From assembly GCA_900617975.1 (NCBI GenBank), contig UZAE01012861.1:1-13553 (forward strand): DNA of 13,553 bases. Direction: 5' to 3'. How positions within the stretch are numbered: position 1 is the stretch's first letter; the number at the start of each line of letters is the position of its first letter. The translations under genes were made by a program, and so were the position numbers. The notes under the pieces are model-generated. The model saw only the letters and a program-made list of their open reading frames with translations. It was not told the DNA's origin and searched no databases. Positions 1 through 9,900 of this stretch are shown here, in pieces. This stretch comes from Rodentolepis nana (Eukaryota; Platyhelminthes; Cestoda; Cyclophyllidea; Hymenolepididae).

Positions 1-121
1 TAGTCTCAATTGGAAGCAGAGAGCCACCCAAAACAGCTGAGATACTAGAATGTAGAAAACTCTATCAGCTGCTGAGAAAGAAAAACACAGTACTGAGAGA
101 GAAAATAACAAAACAGTGGTC

Positions 122-376
122 CTACAATGAATTCCTGGTCAGTAGAGAGAGAGAAAAACAAAGCAGTGGTTCTGCAATGGATTCCTGGTCACTGTGGCAT
201 TAAAGGTAAGTTCTACAATGAATTCCTGGTCACTGTGGCATTAAAGGCAATGATCTTAATGGATTCCTGGTCACTGTGGCATTAAAGGCAATGAGATTTA
301 TCAGCTGCAGAGAGAGAGAAAAACAAAGCAGTGGTTCTGCAATGGATTCCTGGTCACTGTGGCATTAAAGGCAATG
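122..376 (+). repeat. Local array of the QWIPGHCGIKGN-coding segment with near 41-base spacing
   Basis: A 26-base core beginning ATTCCTGGTCACTG and ending GCATTAAAGG occurs exactly at 181-206, 222-247, 263-288 and 346-371. Start-to-start distances are 41, 41 and 83 bases. A truncated fifth copy starts at 131 and diverges after GGTCA. The copies at 222, 263 and 346 continue identically through GCAATG. In the copies at 131 and 222 the Trp codon TGG is TGA, and both share the 20-mer CTACAATGAATTCCTGGTCA (122-141 and 213-232). Since 41 is not a multiple of three, successive copies lie in different frames and destroy the RNase H reading frame. Replication slippage, template switching during retrotransposition, or misassembly could each produce this. 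Confidence 0.9.
144..206 (+). repeat. 63-base exact direct repeat, first copy (second copy at 309-371)
   Basis: Bases 144-206 are identical to 309-371, an offset of 165 bases. Each copy begins with (AG)5 followed by AAAAAC and AAAGCAGTGGTTCTGCAATGG, and ends with the 26-base RNase H core. The second copy is the one that leads into the intact downstream RNase H frame. A related sequence, TATCAGCTGC plus an AG-rich stretch, precedes both the array (63-72) and the second copy (299-308), so the duplicated unit was originally longer than 63 bases. Confidence 0.9.
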
Positions 377-780
377 CGCTTGCTGACACACTTGCTAATA
401 AGGGGACAACAATTTTGCAATGCATGGACCGGCCGATGTCTTTCCACACAATGAAGGCCTTAATCAGGAGAGAATTCCAGACCTCAAGGTGCAACGAACT
501 TAAAGCTCAAACAAAGGAGAAACAGTGGACAGTGTCGCTCTCCGACATAGCTGACTGGCCAAGAATCGAATCCGTTGCTGAGTTTAGACTAAGTACCGGA
601 CACGATTGCTTGGCAAAACACCTTCACAGATTGGGAGTGTGCAATCAACCCACATTCCCACTATGTAACCTGCAGGAGGAAATAGAGAAGACCCACCTGA
701 TTCAGTGTCCAGCTCTAAAGACAACGACGGAAATCCAGAGATACTGGGAAGTAAGAAGGCAGCTAATGAACTGCTATTAA
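295..780 (+). pseudogene. Retrotransposon RNase H / C-terminal tail fragment
   Basis: This open frame starts after a TGA at 292-294 and ends at TAA 778-780. From GTG at 331 it encodes VVLQWIPGHCGIKGN, then ALADTLANKG with the final RNase H catalytic Asp, then about 60 residues of linker, then RLSTGHDCLAKHLHR, then a Cys/His knuckle-like tail. The tail reads CNQPTFPLCN followed later by HLIQCPAL. Relatives usually have CPLC, so the Phe in FPLC looks like loss of one ligand (inferred from the family pattern, not from an alignment). There is no credible host start codon. The frame is only the downstream half of an ORF2 domain, and the matching upstream half (bases 3-95) is in a different frame. 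It should not be annotated as an independent gene. Confidence 0.78.
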
Positions 781-3440
781 CTATCTACTACAAATGTACC
801 CCACCCCCACCCATGGGGAAGCTGAAGTCAAAGTTTAAGGGCTAATGATAAATATCATAAATCCTGCAATTTGAAATAATTTTTAGACCCAAATTCTTCA
901 TAATGCTTTGGCATTGATTTATTATACATATATACCTGAATGAACATCTTATTTCGTCAGAAAAGAGAAATTTAGTATAATTTTAGAACCAGTTTTTGTA
1001 ATCGTCGGTAACTCAAATCAGATAAAAAAGAAAAACAACATTTGTTACCAATGATCTTCGCATTATTCAATGTGAATTTTGTGATAGATTTCGTTTAAGG
1101 AAATGGTAAGTGAAATATAAGCAAGGCAAATTGCAATAGGTTTATGAAAATCGTTAAGACTTTCGATATTGACTTGCATCCTGGGAGAATGGAAAAGATC
1201 AAATTTATAAGAGATCTCCAGGGAGTTATCAGTTGTTGAGATTTTTGCACTGATTTGTTAACATTCTCCGTTACTGAAACAATTGTGTCTGCATCAGTTA
1301 TTTGACGAAAATCCCATCTAAAGTTAAGAAAACCGATCGCATTTGACAATAAGTTTTGCAGATAAGGCAACCATGAGTTAAGAAAACTCATTTCTGAAGC
1401 AATTAGATTAATACAGAAAAAAATGTACAATTGCGAGTTACGCCGTATGCACCGTAATTTGACCTTGCCATAACCAATAGAAATAAACCAAATCCATGAG
1501 TTACTTCAATGTTACTTCGTTTAAAGATAAAAGCCATAATAATTGTGAATTATTTTCGTCTGCTGATTAGTCATATAAGTATATGTTGAAAAATTGAAAA
1601 TTAGTTTATACAGGAAACTAATCTTATAGAATATTTGAAAACGATATATGGTTAACAACAAATATGAACGGCTTTTATTGTCAAATGGCCCATTTTATAT
1701 ATCAATAAACAAAGTCATAAACAGTACAAAGACTAACACATTTGTTTGTCGTCAAGGGCTCTTTTTATACTTTGTTGTTAAATATACTCCCCTTCCCAAT
1801 ATTTATTTTCTTCTTTTCTTTGAGTCTCTATCATTTTGTAAAATAATTCAGGAAATACTCGATTTTTGGCTTAAAGAAAGTTATATATGCTCAACTTCGA
1901 AGACACCATGTTATAAATAATGAATATTTATATTAAAATAATCTTTTGTTGTTCTTAATAGAGGAATTATATCACTTCCTAAATTTTTTTCTAGTAACGA
2001 GTTTCTTTCATATATTTCATGAAAATAAATTTATAATTAATTAAATTGATCAAATTTTTACAGGAAATCAAAATGCAAGAAGGTTATTGTTTCAACTTTT
2101 TTCATTTTAAATTAATGAATTTATCGTGGTCGCAGGGTGACTATGTAAATCAACTTATTTTTTGAAACTCATGCTAATCCAAATTTTAAAAATTTCAAGA
2201 TTCACCATGAAAATTGCATTTTGAATTTTATTTGCAACAGGAATTTGTATATGCCATCCTGACAATTGTAAATATTTATATTTTCAACTTTTTGGAATGT
2301 TTTTTAAATGTATCAAATAGAAATTTATACATGGTAAACAATGGTAACCGATCTAAAATTATTCCGGAACTCATTTATTAGTTCATTTATTTTCTAACGA
2401 CTTCAAGTTTTGTTTGTATATTACTCGTGATATAATTAGACCAGTTGGTAATAAACGTGAGCCCATTTTGATTTGTTATATATTTACTAATACCTTGAGC
2501 GATTCTAAGAAACCTTTACGGCATCTTATAGGGAAGACTGATCATTTCAACATTGCGTATGATTGGAACATAAAACTAATCACGCCTTAATGCAAAAGTT
2601 ATAGTCATAGTCAAGAACTGACTACATAAATATATATTGCTTTGGCAGCTCATTTTGAATGAGTCTAACAATAAGAAACGCAATTTTTAAGCAGTAAACA
2701 GGGAACCGAAAAAAATTGAAAGTGGAAGTAAAAAGAAATATTATGTGGGTAGGAAGTTCACGGAAGATCAATTCTAATATGATCACGAATTATATTACGG
2801 AAAAGCAAGAAACGATTAAGTTTATGATGGCAAAATTAATTTATGGCTAGGAATATAACAATATAATGTAGAAAGCTCAAAGAAAGTTGTCACGCATCCA
2901 ATCAAACGATTTGATGAATAACTTGCAAATGTTTAAAGATTGTAAATGTCCATTAGATTGAACAAATTGTAAGATCAAGAATTATCTTAGTCATCATGAA
3001 GAGAAATTGTAATATTAAAAATAATGACCTATAATATGTGCCTGAATGCTAATTCAAGCCAATTTGAAGGCCAATGACACAAAACACTCTCAATAATTAA
3101 AGATTTAAATGGTTGAATATGATTAAAGCTCCTTATAAATAAATAAAACTTATTCCAATCATATTTTATTTAACTTTCTTTTAAAATATTTGCCGCGCCA
3201 TTTAAAATCAATTGGTTGAGCTTCTAACTTATTGCGACGTCAAAATACTAAGTAAGCTCACGGAAATTTTCGTTGACGTTCAAACATCTGTGAGCCAAAA
3301 TTTTAATTAAAAATACTCCAGTGTGTTCATGCTTTATATTCTGTGAATTTTGTTGAACATGAAAAGCCGATATTGCTGTAAAGGATTTTTATGCTTCCTT
3401 GATTTTAAATTTACACTTGTTGTTTACTTACTTGTGTTCT
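781..3440. other. AT-rich intergenic stretch, no gene seen
   Basis: I find no supportable coding sequence, RNA gene or recognisable mobile element here. The open frames are short, rich in Phe, Leu, Ile and Tyr, and lack splice-compatible neighbours, as expected by chance in AT-rich DNA. At 3134-3147 the sequence TATAAATAAATAAA could be read as a TATA-like box for the gene downstream or as overlapping AATAAA polyadenylation signals of something upstream; nothing decides between them. Part of this region is A-rich on the plus strand (2701-2760 has 28 A and 12 T), the reverse of the T-rich gene region that follows. The promoter of the zinc-finger gene must lie here or further upstream, but I cannot place it. 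Confidence 0.6.
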
Positions 3441-3445
3441 CCGTT

Positions 3446-3487
3446 TTTTTTTCTCTTTCTTTATCTTTGTCTTATCTTATTATTTAG
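3446..3487 (+). promoter_or_regulatory. Strong pyrimidine tract and AG acceptor just before the start codon
   Basis: A long T/C-rich tract ends in TTATTTAG at 3480-3487, a good 3' splice-site context. A second AG at 3492-3493 is a weaker alternative. Only 8 bases separate the first AG from the ATG at 3496. The in-frame TAA at 3490-3492 excludes extension of the coding exon upstream. So either a 5'-UTR intron ends here or the transcript is capped by trans-splicing. No cis donor or upstream non-coding exon can be identified with confidence. Confidence 0.6.
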
Positions 3488-3495
3488 CTTAAGAT

Positions 3496-3949
3496 ATGCC
3501 TTATGGACATAAGCGCCCTTCGATTAAACCGTCAAAGAGCTTGTCAGGCTACGGCTTTACATCTTCTCAGCGAAAGAAACCGAAAACTGTTAGTTTTACA
3601 ACAGATGATTTCAATTGGCAATGTTGGCAGTGCCTTAGCGCCTTCTCTACAAGTAAAGACTTGGATAATCATCTTAGGAAGTGCAGTTCTCGTAATGCTG
3701 CTGATGGAGACGTTATTCTACCTGTTGACGATAATCTACCTGGATGTCCATTTTGTCCTCGTGATGGTTGCCAAGCCGAATCCAAACCCTATTACCTTAG
3801 TGATTTTGACGAACATGTGCAGAAAAAGCATCCGGATGTAAAAAAACTTACCTGCCCTTATTGCATCAATATAATCGATTCAGAATCAATCAGTGATCTA
3901 ACATCGCACATCTTACTTGTTCATGAAATCCACTGGAGACCCAGTCCCG
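3496..3949 (+). CDS. Exon 1 of the zinc-finger gene (residues 1-152)
   Basis: The exon begins at ATG and ends at the donor CCCG|GTAATT, leaving one base (phase 1). The N-terminus is basic (residues 6-30, with RKKPK at the end). It carries three fingers: C43-C46-H59-C63 (C2HC), C84-C87-H107-H112 with a long 19-residue loop, and C120-C123-H138-H143. The last two form a pair joined by PDVKKLT. Reading past the donor adds ten residues (GNFEAFLSLF) before TAA at 3979-3981, so intron retention would give a 161-residue short form; an unspliced open frame could be mistaken for a complete small gene. Confidence 0.87.
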
Positions 3950-6900
3950 GTAATTTTGAGGCATTTTTATCATTATTTTAATGAATTGATTTTTATGGTA
4001 CACATATACAATTTGCTAGATATGTAATTCAAGGTCTCTACATTTGTTATAATTTAAAATGGCAACTTCTATTTTGCGCTTTAGTGATATCGGATTTGAT
4101 ATTTCTGACTCCGAGATTTTTTCAGATTTCCTTGCGTTTCTTTCGGTTTGGCATCTTTGATTGCTTGTATTATTAAGGGTTGTGCCCTTTTTATGTTCTG
4201 TAATGACTTAAAATGATGATTTATACTCTAAGTATAAGCACTATTTTTATGGTCTGCATTTCAACACTGCACCTTTGATAGTGCTAAAATTTTACTCCAC
4301 TTTTCCCAGTCATTGCTTTAAATATCCCATGTTCTTCCTTGGCGATATTTGATTCAAGTCACTTCTTCCTCTGGCATTTTCCTTATTACATGAAAGATAC
4401 GGATAGGTACTCTAGCTTATCGAAATGTCTAACGTTTACGTAGAGATACTGTAATTTCTTGTCCGGGTGTGTGTGATCGATCTCCCCGTGTCTTCTCATA
4501 TTCATTGGCATTATGCACACTTTTTGGTTATGGTTATTTAATAAAGCTGGAGGTATGATTCTTTATAGGTTTCCTGATCAAGATTTGACCTCACTCATCT
4601 CTTTAATGTCCACACAAAGCTGTCTTTACTAACTCTACGTTTTTTCTACTTTTGGTAATTTGGATATTGCTATATTCTTTCCTTATGTAGATTGATCTCT
4701 GTGAAAATTTAGTCATGGATTTTCTCGTTTTTGTAATAAATTTTTTCGCCCTTTTTGGTTAGTCGTATTGCAACTTTTAGTGCAACAATTTGCTTGTCTG
4801 TTTATTTGGGTCTGATTTCTTCATTCTCTCTTCATACGCAGCCTCAATGGTCTATCAACGCACCACAGATGTTGCTCATCGAGTAGTGACCTGTCTAGGT
4901 TGCGGTTGGTGTACATTCGTTCTCCGCGCCCAGGATGCTGTTGCACCTCCAGCGTCTCTAGCATCTCACATGTCCCGATGCGCAGGCAAGGGTGCTCGTC
5001 TTTCTGTTCCCAGCTTCCCATTTACTTCCATTCGTCGACCAACTCGGGCGTTGATCTCAAAACTCACAGACGATTCAAGATCCGCTGGAGACGCATTCGC
5101 TATTCGATTCCCCGGTGTTCGAGGCTATAACGCTGCAACAGAGCTGTCTACTGTCGGACATGCGCCAGATTCATCTGAGATGATGGTTGATTCTCCTGCT
5201 TGGAGGAGAATGAAATACGAATCCCCCCTGAGGAAACCATCTCCAAATATCGTAAAATCGGCTACTGTTAAGGTAGATCAGTCACAGGTTGAGGAGGTGC
5301 GGAAAGATGTAAAGAAACCGGATGGTGAAGACAATATGAATGGAACTGTAAGTCATGTCTTAACTGCATTATTTGGATACACAATCGTTAAATGTGTTAA
5401 TCTGTGCTTAAAATTAGTGGCCTATTTGAGCTCAAATTTCTGATTGTGAGATAGAGCATTGAAACTAATTGTAATTTTGCTTGAAGTGATCTTTGTTTGC
5501 GAACTGTAGAACAGTTGTAATCTTGGAGGCTTTTTGGGCTTTGATAATATTTTTCCTAGTTCTTTGGATAAGTTTTGTGGATTATGTAAAGATTAAGACC
5601 TCATTGGTAGTATTTTCCACCGCTGATCTAAATCGTCTTGATTTAAACTTACTTTGGTTTTTGTGCTCTCTGTGATAATGTAAGATCTAAAGCTGACTCA
5701 GATCCTTTAAAATAAACCCCATAATTCTATGCGTCTATTTACATAGCTTATGTAGTTTGCTGATAGTTGTACTGTGTCGAGATTATCTCAAAAACCAGTG
5801 TGAAAATCCAATTATTGGTAACTTAGATCGAGGGGAAGGGAGGGGAGGGGGGGAGCGATGTCTGTCTAATCCGTTCGAAACGGAGAATCGTTGTGCTGCT
5901 CTATGTTGCCTCAGAAGCGGAATCTAAATTGTAGTAATTTTAATTTTGCTTCGATATTTTAGTGATTCTTGTTGGAATAACTTCAACTCTTGTTTATACA
6001 TAGAATTTAGTCATCATGACATTTTACAAGAAATTAAATCATCGTTTGTCTGCGCACTTAAGATTCATGCATTTTGGATGACTTTGGAAGCTAGGTTATT
6101 CGGTAGTGCTTAACTTGATAGCGTTTTCCAAGTTTGTTGACTTTGCTGCTATCTCTTGGAATGTCGAACCCTTATCGAGTAGTGAACCCATAATCTGCTT
6201 TGGTAGATATAAGCTTTTACAGCAATGTCATTAATGCTTGATATCTAAATCAAAATTCATCATGAGGGCATTCGGGACGGATAAATTGTACTCTTTTTGA
6301 CTTATCTGTGCAATTGAGTAGACATTAGTTAATTTTGTAACATATGTTAGGTTATTAATCTTTAATGACTAGTATATAATTATTGATCACTATGTCAGTC
6401 TCTTTTAGGTCACAAATCACCGTACCTTTTTCCTCGTCAATTACCATCAGTCAGAAGACTTTTTTGTTTGTTTTTGTTGTACTCTCGTTGCCTTTTTCAA
6501 ACAAATAAATTACTTTTCAGTTTTGGATTTCTTTCACTACTATTGCCTTTGCTACTCCACTATCCTCGTTTTGTTGTTCATTCTATTGTTTTTTTATGTA
6601 TGTTGGCCTCAGATGTAGGCGATAGTAGTTTGTGTTTTCTTGTTTGTTCTTATACGCTGTTAGTAGAATGGAGAAATGTTAGTGCTTTCGATATTGGCTT
6701 ATTTTCCCCGCTTTTAGGAACCACCTATATTGCCCGAAAAGTCAATTCCATTAGAAGAAGTAAAAGAGGAAAAAGCCGAAATAGAAGAGGAGATACAAGT
6801 AGAGCCATCAAATAGCACAAACATGGAGAGCGGACAGGAGCATATACCAGAATCTGAGGCCGAAAAGGAGAATGAAATGGTCGTCGAATTGGTGGACCAG

Positions 6901-9900
6901 CACGATGAACAGCAAGAGCCCCAGGAAGTGCAACGACAGACAGCATCAAGGAAGCGAACACCGGCGGGAGTTTTGACACTTTCATCCTCAATTAGAGGCT
7001 CCTCTGTACCAGTTGGGGTTTTCGATGTACCTCTTGACCTACCCCCATCTCCTCCACGACCTGCTATGGATGGTCAAGAAGTTACTAGAAATCCTCCGGG
7101 AAGAGTTTACGTGTGCCCCATCTGTGGAGATAATGCCCTCTCCACTTTGAGAGAACGTGATAGGCATTTGGTAAACGAACATTCTGGAGAATTGGTCTTT
7201 CCCTGTCAGGTATGATCAGGACAATTTTACCACTTCTTTATTGTTGAGTAGTATGTACTCTAAATGTTTTTTTGGATGGGCTTAGTATTTAAAACCATTC
7301 CACTTAAAGGGATAATTTTACGTCTAACAAATATAGTCGTTAGTCGATTTAAAAATGTCTTAATTTTGGAAGCTAGCATCAATAGTGAGGCTGGTGTCGT
7401 AGTGCTTGACATTTCAATCGTCATTGTCTTTTATGACTTAAGGCACTTTGAAATGGGGCACTTGAAATTCTTGTTCCTTTTGTGAGTTCTTGATAAGTGA
7501 GGCTCCATGGCATTTTCTCTACCCACGTCAAATTCTTTGGATGCTTTTCCTCATATTTTTTTGAAAAGTTAATGGCTATTTCATTCACTTCTTCAGCTCT
7601 GTGGAATGGCCTATCCAGTGTATATTGCATTGCGTCGCCACGCAGTTCTCAAGCACTCATCTAATTTCGATGCCGTACTCTACGGACATGTAGATATGGA
7701 TCCGATCGAATGTCCCTACTGTGAACTTGTTGCCTTTACATCCCCCGAGGTTCTCCAGTTGCATCTTGCCAAGTTCCACCCCGAGCAACTTGAACAGCAA
7801 ACTGTAACTTCCGCTGTTGCATCTGCACTCGCCCAGCCAGATTCCGAAACGGAGAATGATGAAAATGACAAAGATTGGACAGAGACTGGGGAGAATGGAG
7901 TGAAATCTCCTTCTGCTGTTTTAACTTCTCTGGCTGTATCTGATGAAGATATCATTATTCCCAAACGTGGAAGGGGTGGCCGTGGCAGAGGTAATATTTG
8001 ATCAAATTCTACCTTATTGTGGTACTAGTTGATTATAGTGATAAGAAGAAAGGCGGATATATGCTTTTTTGATTCAACACCAGCATTGCTTGGGTACTAA
8101 GCTTGGTATTAGATGAAACTGTAGGTAGTGACAGTAGTTTAGAATTGCATCAAAGGTGAGTTGTTAGCATATTTATTTTCAGAGATAATTTAGCCTTTCT
8201 CTTGATATTAGCAACTAGTTATTCAGTTCCATTATGGGGAGATATGTCGTCATTGTATAATTTGACTAATTAGAGAATACTGGTAACATCATCATTAATT
8301 GACTAAGAGGACACGTCAAGAAGGGCGAACAAATAATTAAATTTCAAAGACTAATAGGGAATCAATAAATTACTTTCCCCATTAAGCAGTTTATTATTTC
8401 CACCTTTGTGAGTTATGCTTCAAGTCATGAACCATATATTATTTATTGGTGGGTTCAACTGTGTGAATGGCTTGCGAAGGTTGAGGTCGACAATGGTTGA
8501 TCGCTGTTTAACATTTCTCTCTAAAATTGGAAATATCGAAAGTTACTAACTTCGACGAAAGCCTTAATGTAACATAATGCTTTTGCGAGCTGTGGCTTCC
8601 TATGTTGACGGTATCGGAAGTTATCGTCATAATCTCCTATTCTCATTTTTTCTCTAGGTCGCCGAGGAAGAGGCAGATCGTTAGGAGCGCCAATCTACAC
8701 ACCTGGTGATCTTTTAGATGATCCAGACTTCCTCGAAACCTCGGGGTCGGCACGTTATCGTTCTCCACGTGGTCGTGGTCGCGGTAGAGGTCGCGGACGA
8801 GGTACGCTTTCCAATACCCCTTCGCGACTTAGAGGAACTGGTCGTCCACGTGGACGTCCAAGGGGCTCATCTCGTGCCTCTTTCGGTTTTCACACAGCAG
8901 CTATGGCCGGATTGGATCTTCCTCCACCCACTCGCAGTGATCATCAACAGGATGAAAATTTACATACTCCGATGAATGCTACTGGCTCTTTTGAAGTTAC
9001 TTTGGCGCAGACATCCCCAGGGCACGCTCCACAATGCTGCCGCTTGTGCGGTCCTGATAATCCAATCGTTTACGACAACCCCAAGGAACACTGCATTCAC
9101 TTAGAATTGGTAGGTTTCACTCTACTTACTAGATATTTCGTTCATACGCTTAGATAGGTGATTCTATTAGTCGATCAAAACGGGGATCTTTATTTACGAC
9201 ATATCGTACCATTAAGTCAAAGGACACAACCTATAAATGTGTAAGAGAGATGAAAAAATACAGATTATAAAGGATGAGTAGAGGTGATTGGCATCACCGC
9301 GATCTTCTGCTTTCAACAAGCTTCAAGAAATTGAATGTACGTCCTGATGTTCAAACTTGTCTCCCAATTTTATTTTTTCTCATTATTCCACAATGTACTC
9401 ATGCTAGACTTCTCACAGTGAAGCGCGTCCATACAGGCTGGTATGATTGTTAGCTAAGCCTACTTCTAACTCCATTTAATTGATTTGGAGTACAATTGAG
9501 CATTAGAAGAATGAGTGGGATTTTTCATGTTATTCAATCGTTAAATTATATGAATAAATATGCCACTATGAGCATTTCAGTAGCATGTATATATATTGAC
9601 AAATGTCTTCGCAGATCATCGCGTGACTATTTTAACGAAAGGATTTATAATGTTCACGTCTTAGTCTATTGAATCTGTTCGAATCTATGGGATCATCAAA
9701 TCTTTTGCGGTAGATTATTATATCCGTAGTAAATGGGTTGGGTGCATATTTGAATAAGTCTTGTTGATGATGACTGTTAATGGCGAGATTTAAATGGAAC
9801 CAGGGTGGTATATGTAATTTTAGCTTATAGACAGTCTAGTTTTATCAAACTGGGCCGATCATTGGCAACATCAAGTTTTCAGTGTTAATGCTAGTCTGAT

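Larger units (their letters stand above)
1..780 (+). mobile_element. 3' end of a decayed non-LTR retrotransposon (RNase H and C-terminal tail)
   Basis: The window opens inside the RNase H domain of a non-LTR retrotransposon ORF2. Frame 3 of bases 3-95 reads EPPKTAEILECRKLYQLL followed by RKKNTVL, the stretch that normally leads into the WIPGHCGIKGN motif. That motif appears in another frame only after about 240 bases of rearranged repeats. After it come ALADTLANKG, holding the last catalytic Asp of the RNase H fold, then RLSTGHDCLAKHLHR and a Cys/His tail ending HLIQCPAL, a layout known from jockey- and I-group elements. The reverse transcriptase, endonuclease and first catalytic residues lie outside the window or are lost. 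The frame breaks show a dead copy. The 3' boundary is not visible: no poly-A tail, simple tail repeat or target-site duplication is evident just after 780, so the element may extend some tens of bases further. Confidence 0.8.

Noticed and set aside
122..376. Regularly spaced direct repeats suggestive of a CRISPR-like array
   Set aside because: The repeats encode a piece of a retrotransposon RNase H domain, spacing is short and uneven (41, 41, 83), the intervening sequence is also repeated, and the context is a eukaryotic genome.
1095..1430. 111-codon minus-strand open frame
   Set aside because: Phe/Leu/Ile-rich reading of AT-rich DNA, with no domain, no splice-compatible neighbours and no compositional shift.
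1648..1920. 90-codon plus-strand open frame
   Set aside because: Hydrophobic, T-driven composition with no recognisable motif or supporting signals.
4790..5443. 217-codon open frame as a separate gene
   Set aside because: It is exon 2 extended into both introns. The acceptor at 4841 and the GTAAGT donor at 5348 lie inside it, and the finger continues from exon 1 in phase.
6468..6815. 115-codon open frame across the intron 2 / exon 3 boundary
   Set aside because: Reads the T-rich intron and an out-of-frame part of exon 3; the correct frame joins exon 2 in phase 0.
7932..7975. CTGATGA core of a hammerhead ribozyme
   Set aside because: It lies in coding exon 4, and there is no GAAA partner with flanking helices at the required spacing.
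8718..8975. 85-codon open frame within exon 5
   Set aside because: A shadow of the RG-coding repeat in another frame (Val/His-rich); the true frame carries the RG tract, AT-hook-like motif and finger residues.
9677..9686. GTTCGAATCT as a pol III B box or tRNA
   Set aside because: No A box at suitable distance, no cloverleaf and no T-run terminator in place; likely chance in intron 5.
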